From Paraburkholderia oxyphila NBRC 105797 (GTDB lineage: Bacteria > Pseudomonadota > Gammaproteobacteria > Burkholderiales > Burkholderiaceae), in contig NZ_BAYD01000043.1 in the NCBI RefSeq assembly GCF_000685075.1, forward strand, positions 1-64,000: a stretch of 64,000 bases of DNA. Reading direction: 5' to 3'. A program made the translations under genes and the position numbers. This document shows positions 34,589 to 46,855 of the stretch, piece by piece. How positions within the stretch are numbered: position 1 is the stretch's first letter; every line of letters begins with the position of its first letter. The notes under the pieces are model-generated. The model did no database searches. It was given only the letters and a program-made list of their open reading frames with translations, and had not been told where the DNA came from.

Positions 34589-35038
34589 TCAGTCAGCGGT
34601 GTGAATTACGGGAGTGACGAGCGGTGCGTTGTCGGCATCTGTCGCGGCTTGATCGCCCGCGGCAGCGCCGGGCCGCGCGGGCGAGCGCACCGCGTGCGCG
34701 GCCAGGGCAGCCGCGCTGTTTGCGCTATCGGCGGAATTCGGTGTGGAAGCGCCGGCCGCAAATGTCGTTGCGAGTGGCGTTGCGGCTTGCGCCGAGTTTG
34801 GCTGCGGGTTTGTCGATGCAGCGGGCTGCGTTTGTGCGAGTTCGCGTGCGGCGCTCGTGGTGAGCGCGACGCGTGCGTCGCCGCTACGATCGCCGCATGC
34901 TGTAGTTGTGCACGCAACTATTATGCAAGCCAGCAGCGTGGCATACGTGCGCGGCATCGACAGGCCGCCGGGCAAGCTCAAACGTTTGCGCGGCGCGCCG
35001 CTCACGAGCGGACGCGCCGGCACGAATTCGACCGTCAT
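34589..35038 (-). CDS. Predicted Ala/Ser/Thr-rich lipoprotein, unknown function
   Basis: A hypothetical protein of 149 residues with a membrane-type leader (TYATLLACIIVACTTTAC) ending in a possible lipobox and a low-complexity mature part rich in Ala, Ser, Pro and Asn. No family recognised. The start at 35038 has GGAG 6 bp upstream; an ATG at 34957 would give a normal 22-residue lipoprotein signal. The coding assignment is moderately certain. Confidence 0.5.
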   Translation of the reverse strand: MTVEFVPARPLVSGAPRKRLSLPGGLSMPRTYATLLACIIVACTTTACGDRSGDARVALTTSAARELAQTQPAASTNPQPNSAQAATPLATTFAAGASTPNSADSANSAAALAAHAVRSPARPGAAAGDQAATDADNAPLVTPVIHTAD

Positions 35039-35222
35039 CGAAGTCTCCATGCAGATAGAGGCACAACAACGGCTCGAGGAGCGGCCCGAGCATCGCCTTG
35101 CCGCGCGCGCGAACGCGGCGGCAAGGCAACGCCGAAGCATAACGAAGCTGCTTTTAAGTTTTGTGACGGCGGCCGAATGACCTGTGAAGGGAATAGGATG
35201 CGGCTTGGGTTGCGAGACAGGC

Positions 35223-35558
35223 TTAGCCGCTCGTGGAAGCGCTCGTGGCCGTGCCGGTTGCCGACTGGCTCGCGGTGGACGCTCCCGGCGCGCAGTCCTT
35301 CACGTATTCGGCGTTGAGCTTCGCGCGGGCGTCGGCAATATCGGGCGAGTAGTTATCGATGCTGGGCCGATAACCCACCGACGCCAGCTCGTTGAGCTCG
35401 CGCGCCACGTCGTCGCTCGAAAGCGCGCCGTGCGCCGGCTTGAACGGATAGCTGTTGCATTGCTGCGGCGTCAAATGGCCGGCGGCGCACGCCAGCGAAC
35501 TGGCCGTCATCAGCACCAGTGGAATGAGCGGAACGGCGCGCTTGAGGATCGCGTTCAT
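35223..35558 (-). CDS. DUF4148 family exported protein
   Basis: A 111-residue protein with signal peptide (LKRAVPLIPLVLMTASSLAC) and the DUF4148 core: HLTPQQCNSYPF, LSSDDVARELNELASVGYRP and a C-terminal Cys. DUF4148 proteins are abundant in Burkholderiaceae, small and periplasmic, with unknown function. GGAG lies 9 bp upstream of this ATG. Confidence 0.85.
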   Translation of the reverse strand: MNAILKRAVPLIPLVLMTASSLACAAGHLTPQQCNSYPFKPAHGALSSDDVARELNELASVGYRPSIDNYSPDIADARAKLNAEYVKDCAPGASTASQSATGTATSASTSG

Positions 35559-35735
35559 GATGAGCTGTCTCCATATCATGAGATTCGAAGGAGCCGTGGA
35601 TCTTCGTCCTGGATTGTCGTTCTGGATCGGCTGCAGCCCAGATTAGGCGCCTTCGTCTCTCATGCCGGCCTCAAGCAGATGAACATTCGTTCATGCGACG
35701 CGGCCGGTGCCCCGTGCAGGCGGCACCACAACACA

Positions 35736-39368
<3,633 letters not shown>

Positions 39369-39454
39369 GGTGCGATGCGTAGTCGATTAGTAGAACGATG
39401 TATGGTGAAACGAATGCGGACGTATTCGATGCGAGCCGGCAGTTCAAACCAGAC

Positions 39455-40789
39455 TCAGGCCGATTCCAGCTCGCGGCCACGCGTCTCGGGCAGCGTGAGT
39501 GCGGCGACGATCAGCACGCCATAGGCCGCCACGGCGAACATGCCGATGCTCGGGCCAAGGCCGAATTGCTTCGAGAGCGCGCCGATCAGCACCGGGAAAA
39601 GCGCCCCGATCGCACGGCCCACGTTGTAGCAGAAGCCCTGGCCGGAGCCGCGCACACGGGTGGGAAAGAGCTCGGTGAGAAACGCGCCCATGCCCGAGAA
39701 GATGCCCGAGGCGAAGAAGCCAAGCGGGAAGCCGAGCCACAGCATCGAGCCGTTCGTGAGCGGCAGCGACGTATAGGCGAAGGCAATCGCCATCGAGCCC
39801 ACCGCGAACAGGATGAAGTTGGGCTTGCGGCCGAGCCGGTCGGTGAGCCACGCGCTCGACAGGTAGCCGGCGTAGGACCCCACGATGATCATCGCGAGAT
39901 AACCGCCGGTGCCCATCACGGTGAGGTGGCGTTCGGTCTTCAGAAACGTCGGCAGCCAGGTGGTGATCGCGTAGTAGCCGCCTTGTGCGCCTGTGGTCAG
40001 CAGCGCGGCGCGCAGCGTCGTGGAGAGCAGTTTCGGCGAGAAAATCTCGGTAAAACGCGGGGTATCCTGGGCGTCCTTCTGCGCGGCCTTTGCATGCTCG
40101 AATACTTCGGGTTCCTTGACATATCGACGAATCACCAGCACGAGCAGCGCGGGCACGAGGCCAATGAGAAACAGCGCACGCCACGCAATTTCGGGTGCCA
40201 TCACCGAGAACAGCACGGCGTAGAGCAGCGCGGCCAGGCCCCAGCCGATGGCCCAGCCCGACTGCACGAGCCCCACGGCCTTGCCGCGGTCGCGCGCGCG
40301 AATCACTTCGCCGATCAGCACCGCGCCCGCGGTCCATTCGCCGCCGAAGCCGAAGCCCATCAGCGAGCGCGCGGCGAGCAGCTGGCCGTAGTTCTGCGCG
40401 AGCCCGCACAGGCCCGTGAAGACCGCGAACCACAGCACGGTCAGTTGCAGCGTGCGCACGCGCCCGATGCGGTCCGAGAGGATGCCGGCGATCCAGCCGC
40501 CAAGCGCCGAAGAAAGCAGCGTCATGGTGCCGATAAAGCCGGCGTCGCCGAGCGAGATGCCCCAGGTGGCAACGAGCGTCGGGATCACGAAGGAAAGCAT
40601 CTGCGTGTCCATGCCGTCGAGCATGTAGCCCACCTTGCAGCTCCAGAACGCGCGGCGCGCGCGCGGACCGGCTTCGGCATACCAGGAAAGAGGCTGGGTG
40701 CCGGCCGGTTCGCCGATGTCTCCAGTGTCGCCGATCACGCCGGTGTGACCGGCCTCGCCGGCGCTCGCCGTGAGTGTCTTGCTGTCCAT
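39455..40789 (-). CDS. MFS transporter, acid:H+ symporter type (AAHS-like)
   Basis: A 444-residue transporter with twelve predicted helices. Family motifs are clear: GWIAGILSDRIGRVRTLQ after helix 2, RSLMGFGFGGEWTAGAVLI, and SSAWLTDRLGRKPNFI in the second half. The symporter group imports small carboxylates. AAGGAG is 6 bp before the ATG. Between the D-glutamate cyclase-family gene (49-bp gap) and the oxoprolinase gene (86-bp gap), it probably imports their substrate. Confidence 0.92.
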   Translation of the reverse strand: MDSKTLTASAGEAGHTGVIGDTGDIGEPAGTQPLSWYAEAGPRARRAFWSCKVGYMLDGMDTQMLSFVIPTLVATWGISLGDAGFIGTMTLLSSALGGWIAGILSDRIGRVRTLQLTVLWFAVFTGLCGLAQNYGQLLAARSLMGFGFGGEWTAGAVLIGEVIRARDRGKAVGLVQSGWAIGWGLAALLYAVLFSVMAPEIAWRALFLIGLVPALLVLVIRRYVKEPEVFEHAKAAQKDAQDTPRFTEIFSPKLLSTTLRAALLTTGAQGGYYAITTWLPTFLKTERHLTVMGTGGYLAMIIVGSYAGYLSSAWLTDRLGRKPNFILFAVGSMAIAFAYTSLPLTNGSMLWLGFPLGFFASGIFSGMGAFLTELFPTRVRGSGQGFCYNVGRAIGALFPVLIGALSKQFGLGPSIGMFAVAAYGVLIVAALTLPETRGRELESA

Positions 40790-40838
40790 CTGCTGCTCCT
40801 TTGGATAGACGCGTAGGAAAAATGGGGTGCCGCGCGCT

Positions 40839-41612
40839 TCAGAACACCGCGAGCGATGCATTCGTGATGTCGGTCATCAGCATGTGGCCCGGCGCGTGCG
40901 CGATGGCGATCGGCAGCTTTGCGGCCATCAGCGCGGTTTGGGGCGTCACGCCGCAGGCCCAGTAGACGGGCAGCTCGCCGGGACGGATCGTCACCGCGTC
41001 GCCGAACTCGGGGCGCGCGAGGTCGGCAATGCCTAGCTCCGCAGCGTCGCCGATATGCACGGGCGCGCCATGCACACCCGGAAAACGGCTCGTGATCTGC
41101 ACGGCGCGGATCGCGTCGGCGCCGCGCATGGGGCGCATCGAGACGACCAGCTCGCCGCCGAACACGCCCGCGCGGCGGTTCGCGATGTTCGTGCGGTACA
41201 TCGGCACATTGCGGCCCTCTTCCACGTGGCGCAGCCCGATGCCCTCGAGCGCGAGCATGTGCTCGAACGAGAACGAGCAGCCAATGGCGAACACCACGAA
41301 ATCGTCCTGCCACAAGGCCTCGATCGATTCGGCGCGCTCGCTCAGTACGCCATCGCGATAGACGTTATAAGCGGGCACGTCGGTGCGGATATCGATGTCG
41401 CGGCCGAGCATCGGCACCCGGAAGTCGCCGGGCTCGCCCACGCCGAGCAGCGGACACGGCTTCGGATTCGCCTGGCAAAAGCGCAGGAAATCGTGCGCGC
41501 AGGCAGCGGGCAGAATCGCGAGATTGGCTTGGGCGTACTCGCCGCAATGGCCGGCGGTCGGGCCACGAAAATCGCGGTGACGGACGGCCTGGCGGAATTC
41601 GAACGGGGTCAT
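40839..41612 (-). CDS. D-glutamate cyclase family (DUF1445) putative hydro-lyase
   Basis: A 257-residue cytoplasmic protein of the DUF1445 family, listed as putative hydro-lyases. Conserved segments: FVVFAIGCSFSFEHMLALEG, SMRPMRGADAIRAVQITSRF, YWACGVTPQTALMAAKLP and the end HAPGHMLMTDIT. Homologues are grouped with eukaryotic D-glutamate cyclase, which turns D-glutamate into 5-oxo-D-proline; this gene shares an operon with a 5-oxoprolinase. The start is at MTPFEFRQAVR, the family N terminus; an open frame upstream has no coding character. Confidence 0.88.
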   Translation of the reverse strand: MTPFEFRQAVRHRDFRGPTAGHCGEYAQANLAILPAACAHDFLRFCQANPKPCPLLGVGEPGDFRVPMLGRDIDIRTDVPAYNVYRDGVLSERAESIEALWQDDFVVFAIGCSFSFEHMLALEGIGLRHVEEGRNVPMYRTNIANRRAGVFGGELVVSMRPMRGADAIRAVQITSRFPGVHGAPVHIGDAAELGIADLARPEFGDAVTIRPGELPVYWACGVTPQTALMAAKLPIAIAHAPGHMLMTDITNASLAVF

Positions 41613-41851
41613 GATTTCGGGCGTTTCTAATGTGTGGCGTGAAGGGGCGTCGGGTCGAAAACTGCGTCGGATTCGGGACGCTGCCGGCGTGCGTGGCAAG
41701 TCGCACACCGGTAGAACGAAGCATAGAAAAGAAGAAAATTTGACGCCAACTAGTTTTTTTTGGCCCTGATGAATAGAATTTCTTAACGAAACTGCGGGTT
41801 TTCCCGGGTCACGTTGTCTTTTTTCAAGCGCCCCTTCACACGCCTCGCGCC

Positions 41852-42784
41852 ATGAACACACGCTTTCTCGAGACCTTCGTCACGCTCGCCAGACTGCGCA
41901 GCTTCCGCACGACGGCCACCGCGCTACACGCCACGCCCGCGGCCATTTCGCAGCGCCTGAAGGCGCTCGAAGACGAATTGCAGACAGTGCTGGTCGAGCG
42001 CGAAAGCCGCGAGTTCCGGCTCACGCCTAACGGCGAATATCTGCTCGGCTACGCGAAGGCGGTCGTGGAGGCGACGCGCCAGTTGCAGGCTGCCGCGTCC
42101 AACGAAGGCACGATGCGCGGCAAGCTGCGCCTGGGCGTGATCGAGACCGTCGTGCACAGTTGGCTCGCCCACTACATGCGGCGGCTCGCGAGCGACTACC
42201 CGCAGCTCGAGGTCGAGCTTTGCGTGGACGTGAGCGTCGTGCTGCAGCGGCGCTTGATGGCGGGCGAACTCGACTTGATCGTGCGTGTGGAAGGCAGTGA
42301 TGAGGAATCCATAGTATGTAACGCACTCGCCAACTATCCGGTGCATTGGATCGCGCGCGCGGGCCTGCTGCCGCTTTCGCGCAGCGGACTGGCCAAGCGC
42401 GTGCTGCGCCAGCCGATTCTCACCTTCGGGCGGGGAACCGCGCCGCATCGCGCGATGGAGGACATCGTCAGCAAGCTGGCGCTCGCCAACGGCGTGCCGC
42501 TCTCCGAGACGCGCATCACCGGGTCGCCGTCGATTTCGGTCATCGTCCAGCTCGTGCGCGACGGCTTCGGCGTGGCCGCTATCCCGCGCCTTTTCGTCGA
42601 TGAGCTCGTTGCGCGCGGCGAACTGGTCGAGCTGCCGTTGCAGCCTTCGCCGCCGTCCATCGTGGTCTCCATGTCGCGACGCAGCGATGCGCCGCTATTC
42701 GTGCATGGCGCGGCGAACGCCGCACGCGCCGCGTGCCACGCGTACTGCGATCACGGCGATGCGCGGCTGATCGAACGGCTGTGA
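41852..42784 (+). CDS. LysR-family regulator of the oxoprolinase operon
   Basis: A 310-residue LysR protein. The wHTH reads FLETFVTLARLRSFRTTATA followed by TPAAISQRLKALEDEL; the effector domain holds LGVIETVVHSWLAHYMRRLA. It is divergent from the DUF1445-MFS-oxoprolinase operon across 239 bp of AT-rich DNA and is the obvious candidate regulator. The inducer may be oxoproline or a related acid. Confidence 0.92.
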   Translation: MNTRFLETFVTLARLRSFRTTATALHATPAAISQRLKALEDELQTVLVERESREFRLTPNGEYLLGYAKAVVEATRQLQAAASNEGTMRGKLRLGVIETVVHSWLAHYMRRLASDYPQLEVELCVDVSVVLQRRLMAGELDLIVRVEGSDEESIVCNALANYPVHWIARAGLLPLSRSGLAKRVLRQPILTFGRGTAPHRAMEDIVSKLALANGVPLSETRITGSPSISVIVQLVRDGFGVAAIPRLFVDELVARGELVELPLQPSPPSIVVSMSRRSDAPLFVHGAANAARAACHAYCDHGDARLIERL

Positions 42785-42975
42785 GCATCGCGGGGTGACG
42801 GCGTGGCTGCCTGATGCGGCGACAAATTCGAAGCGCGTGGCGGCGCGCCTGGTGATTGGGGCATGAACGGGCGCGAGCGGCGCAAGTGAGCGCCCTGTTA
42901 AACTTGCGCGACGGTGCATGTACGTTGCGTGCGCCGCTGACCCTTCCCGTCGTTCTCCCAATCAATCGTTGCCGC

Positions 42976-44064
42976 ATGATCGCCCCGTCCTCTGTCGCCC
43001 GCGCACTCGCCACCCAAGGTATCGTCGCGGACGCGAGCCAGCAGCGGGCGATCGACGCGCTGTGCGCGTTGCTCGACAGTGAAGACACGAGCACGAGACA
43101 GCGCGCCTGGCAAGGCGTGTACTGCCACGGCCTGCCCGGGCGGGGCAAGAGCCTGATCGTCGATACGGTCTATGCGCTCGCCACGTGCGCGAAGCGGCGC
43201 ATCCATTTTCATCAGTTCATTCGCGACGTGAACCGCCTGCTCGTGCAGGCGCCCAAAAGCGACGATCGCCTTGGCGACGTCGCGCGCGCGTGGCTGAAGG
43301 ACGTCGATCTGCTCTACTTCGACGAATTCCACGTGCACGACATCGCCGATGCGTTCCTGATGGGCCGCTTCCTGGAAACGGCGCTCGCATGCGGCACGCG
43401 CATCGTGCTCACTTCGAACTACAGTCCGCGCAATCTGCTGCCCGACCCCGAGTTTCACGAACGCTTCGAGCCGACGATCGAACGCATCGAGCAGCATTTC
43501 GAAATCGTCGCTTTCGATGGTGAGCGCGACTACCGCGAGCACAACCATGCCGTTGGCGCGACAGCAGCCGAGCAGCGTTTTTTCGCGCCGCTCGAAGGCA
43601 CGCACGATCCGCTGCGAGCGCTCTTCGGCGCATACGAGGCGCATGCGGGCGTGCAACCGGCAACGACGGAAGTGGCCGGACGAGCGCTGCCCGTCACGGC
43701 GGCAGGCACGCAACTAGTGTGGGTCGACTTCGACGCGCTGTGCGGCGCGCCGCGCTCGCACCTCGACTACCTCGCGCTCGCCGAACGCTGGCGCGGCGTA
43801 ATCGTCGATCGCCTCGAAACGGAGATGCTCAAGCGCCGCGACGTGCTGCAGCGCTTCGTCTGGCTCGTCGATATTCTTTACGACCGCAAGCATGCGCTGT
43901 TCATCGCCTCCGACCAGCCGATTCGCGCGGCGCTCGTCGGCCTCGACGGCGCGCATGATGTCTCGCGCACCACGAGCCGGCTGGCCGAGATGCAGTCGCG
44001 CGGCTATGCGATCGGCCTCGTGCGCAAACATCTGCCCGCGCCCCCGGATCAGGCGATTGACTAG
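42976..44064 (+). CDS. zapE: ZapE/AFG1-like ATPase
   Basis: A 362-residue AAA-like ATPase of the AFG1 family. Walker A is HGLPGRGKSLIVD, Walker B DLLYFDEFHVHD, the sensor region RIVLTSNYSPRNLLP, and the C-terminal domain includes WLVDILYDRKHALFIASDQP. Family proteins act at the division site (ZapE) or with membrane proteases. Burkholderiaceae often carry more than one copy, so this may be an accessory paralogue. No clear ribosome site precedes this ATG; the family N terminus supports it. Confidence 0.85.
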   Translation: MIAPSSVARALATQGIVADASQQRAIDALCALLDSEDTSTRQRAWQGVYCHGLPGRGKSLIVDTVYALATCAKRRIHFHQFIRDVNRLLVQAPKSDDRLGDVARAWLKDVDLLYFDEFHVHDIADAFLMGRFLETALACGTRIVLTSNYSPRNLLPDPEFHERFEPTIERIEQHFEIVAFDGERDYREHNHAVGATAAEQRFFAPLEGTHDPLRALFGAYEAHAGVQPATTEVAGRALPVTAAGTQLVWVDFDALCGAPRSHLDYLALAERWRGVIVDRLETEMLKRRDVLQRFVWLVDILYDRKHALFIASDQPIRAALVGLDGAHDVSRTTSRLAEMQSRGYAIGLVRKHLPAPPDQAID

Positions 44065-44163
44065 CGCGGCACGCGCATGCGCGGACGGCTGACGCTATCC
44101 GCAGATTTTTTCCATCTGATGTACAGTCCGTCGAACTTCGACACGACACGGACAGACCAGACG

Positions 44164-44754
44164 ATGGAAACCCTCTCCCGCTTCAAACCCGTTGCGCTCG
44201 AACACGCGAGCCGCCTCGTCAATCATGGCCCGACGGTGCTCGTCACGAGCTCGGACGGCGCGCGTCACAATGTGATGGCCGCCGCGTGGTCGATGCCGGT
44301 GGAATTCACGCCGCCGCGCATCGCGATCGTCATCGACAAGAAAACCTTCACGCGCGAACTCATTCACGCGAGCGGGACGTTCGGCATTTGCGTGCCGGGT
44401 GCCGCGGCGATGGATCTGACCTATGCGGTCGGCAGCATCAGCGGACGCGAGGCGGACAAGTTCGAGCGCTTCGGTATCGAAGCCATCAAAGGTCCGGTGC
44501 TCGGCGTGCCGCTGCTCGAAGCGGGTTGCGCCGCGTGGATGGAATGCCGGCTCATTCCGGAACGGCACACCGAAGATGCCTATGACACGTGTTTCTGCGA
44601 AGTGGTCTCGGCGGCGGCGGATCCGCGCGTGTTCGATCGCGGGCATTGGGTCTTCGATGACAGCAACCGCGACCTGCATACGATCCATCATCTCGGCGCG
44701 GGGAATTTTGCTTTGGCCAGCGATGCGGTGAAGGCCCGGGAGCTTGCTGAATAA
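44164..44754 (+). CDS. Flavin reductase-like (FMN-binding) family protein
   Basis: A 196-residue FMN-binding split-barrel protein: PTVLVTSSDGARHNVMAAAW, PPRIAIVIDKKTFTREL and FGICVPGAAAMDLTYAVGSI match the flavin reductase-like family. It could reduce free flavin or be an FMN-dependent oxidoreductase. It lies 99 bp downstream of zapE on the same strand and is the last gene before the gene-free stretch that leads to the partition locus. Confidence 0.88.
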   Translation: METLSRFKPVALEHASRLVNHGPTVLVTSSDGARHNVMAAAWSMPVEFTPPRIAIVIDKKTFTRELIHASGTFGICVPGAAAMDLTYAVGSISGREADKFERFGIEAIKGPVLGVPLLEAGCAAWMECRLIPERHTEDAYDTCFCEVVSAAADPRVFDRGHWVFDDSNRDLHTIHHLGAGNFALASDAVKARELAE

Positions 44755-46305
44755 GATGCGCCGGCGGTGCCATGCACGGTTGGCGGAAGGGGCTTGTTTG
44801 CGGGTTGTGCGGGGGTGGACGTTCTATAAATTACAAAATACGTATTGATATATACGGACTAGGGGAAATTTCGCCTGTTTGGAGGGTAGGTGCAGCGTTT
44901 GTGCCTGTTTTAGGGTCCGAAAACGCATTTGCCCGTGGAACATTGGGGTTCCGGAGCGATTTCGATGCGGGCAAAGGCCGATGGCGTAAGGGTTCCAACG
45001 ATTTCTTCGATTTTCACCGAATGTTTCACGGAACCCCGGATTTTGAGTGCCGTGGCGGGAATGCTTCGAGTCTGTGCGCTGGAATCGTAGCTCGGGTGGC
45101 TACAGTTCCAGCTACGGCTACGGCTACGGCTACGGCTACGGCTACGGCTACGGCTACGGCCATTCATTTTCCCACGGCAGCGGCGGGCTGCAGTTCTCCA
45201 ACCTGAGGCGATGCGGTTTTATTGCCGTTCGTCGATGCGTCAGCGGCTGGGGGCTCGCGTCTATTCATGCTTCGTGAGGTACCTGCTCCGACCTCGGCGA
45301 CTAGCCCGTGCCGCTCACACTATTGGGAATGTGTTTCCAGGCTACTTTGAGTTCTTTTGTTTGAGTTGACGGTTAGTTGCGTTATTGGATTTCATCCACG
45401 TGGACGGCATGTGCCTGGCGAGGCACAGTTCGCTTGATTCCACCTGCCTGATATTGGACTCCGCCCCGATGCGGCACCTCTGCCCTTCGCGCGCGAGCCC
45501 CCCCCCGCTGCGACTGGCATCTCAGCATCTCCCGTGGATGAGCGCCCGCATGACTCTGAAGGCGCGATGTGCCGGCGAGCGATCGACGTCGTCGCGCCAA
45601 GGGGATCAGACCAGATACCCGTGGCAATGTGGCTCTCGTGGCCATAGCCGCGGCTGAGTCACTGCGATCAAATATCGGGCGACGGCAGACGTAAGGCAGA
45701 GTGCGATCCTTCGAATCGAGGCTGTTCGATCGATGGGGTCTCGCTGTGCGCGACGTGCCAGATCTCAGCCGGGCGTCGGCTGTATTGCTTTCGGTAGCGG
45801 TCGGGACGCGGTATCGGGAAGCCCATGTGCTCCCAATCTCCTGGGCTGCGACACGCGGCTCATTGCATGGTGAGAACCAGCTCAACCTGAACTGTGTACG
45901 CGTACTGACAGAGTTGCCGATCATGACGAGCGCCCCCTCTTTCGCGTTGGCGCTAGGGTCGACTCACACGTTCGCGGTAAATCGCGACAAGGGGCTCGCT
46001 GTCTGAATTAGACAAGCGTCCTGTAGCTAGCTCAAAGACTGCGACTCCCATGGGAGCCACGCGTATTGCGCCCCGGTCCGGCTCGCATCGCGACTGACTG
46101 GAGACAATGCGTCGGGGACGAACGGCCATGCCGGCCGTGGCCGGAAGTCGATCACTGTACCGACCCGACGGCGTAACCCTACATGTCGCGCCGTCCCGCG
46201 ACGTTACCCATCTGCAGCGCGCCGCCCTCCCCCAGCATCTAACGTGTTCACGTGCCGATCCGGGAACGTGTGGTCCGGGGCTCATTGCCTTCCTGCTTAA
46301 CGCAT
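44755..46305. other. Gene-free region beside the partition locus, 1.55 kb
   Basis: No convincing protein or RNA gene is present; the few open frames have no recognisable protein, uneven codon use and no ribosome sites. Base composition is less GC-rich near its left end (about 44820-44860). A (GCTACG)n tract lies at 45111-45160. It may be decayed sequence or part of the centromere flank. Confidence 0.6.
45111..45160. repeat. Hexanucleotide tandem repeat (GCTACG)n
   Basis: Just over eight perfect units of GCTACG in a row. Because the unit is two codons, one plus-strand frame would read alternating Gly-Tyr, but the surrounding frame has no support as a gene. Confidence 0.9.
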
Positions 46306-46855
46306 TGTGTCGAGTCGACACACTTTGCGATGTGTCGGTCGAGTTGGCTCGGGCGGCACCCACTTCCCATGGCGATTCGTACTGCTGCCTTCATCCTGCG
46401 GCCTGGCCATAGAGCGTCGGCACTAGCCGTTAGGGGAAATTGGGCTGCCCGATCGGGTGGGTGCTTCATGGCCGCTCCGGAGTGTGTCGAGTCGACACAC
46501 TGCGCGACGTGTCGGTCAAAATGCCCTGGCCAGCGTCCACATCCCAAGAGCATCCACGCCGCCGCCTTCCTCCCAGAGCGAAGCCATTGTGCGGAGTCAC
46601 TGGCCGGCGGGAGAAATTGGGCGACCCGATCGGGCGTGCGCTCCGCGGCTGCCCCGTCGTGTGTCGAGTCGACACACTCCGCGGCGTGTCGGCTGAAGTG
46701 ACTTGGCCACCATCCACGTCCCAAGGATATCCGCGATGCAGCCCTCCCCCGCTGGCCAAGCCCTAGCGGGAAGCCACTGGCCGGCGGGAGAAATTGGGCA
46801 ATCCGATCGGGCGTGCGCTCCGCGGCTGCCCCACCGTGTGTGTCGAGTCGACACA
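46306..46855. repeat. Degenerate ~177-bp tandem repeats carrying palindromes 1-4
   Basis: Palindromes 1 to 4 are spaced 177, 177 and 179 bp apart and the DNA between them is similar: GAAATTGGG, then CCGATCGGG and GCTCCG recur before each palindrome, and a GCGTGTCGG-like string follows. Units 2 and 3 share the longest stretch of identity (46603-46650 against 46782-46830). The array evidently grew by segmental duplication. Confidence 0.75.

Noticed and set aside
45022..45034. Possible primary-chromosome-type parS (TGTTTCACG-GAAC)
   Set aside because: It lacks two bases of the symmetric TGTTTCACGTGAAACA core and is a single copy, so it is probably coincidental.
45047..45277. Small Gly-Tyr-rich protein gene over the GCTACG tract
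   Set aside because: No ribosome site, no conserved sequence outside the repeat, and no neighbouring gene it would serve.
45382..45924. 180-codon minus-strand open frame in the gene-free region
   Set aside because: No recognisable domain, Arg/Ser-rich composition and no plausible start signals.
45957..45966. Degenerate extra copy of the 17-bp palindrome (GTCGACTCACAC)
   Set aside because: Only one half loosely matches; not counted as a site.
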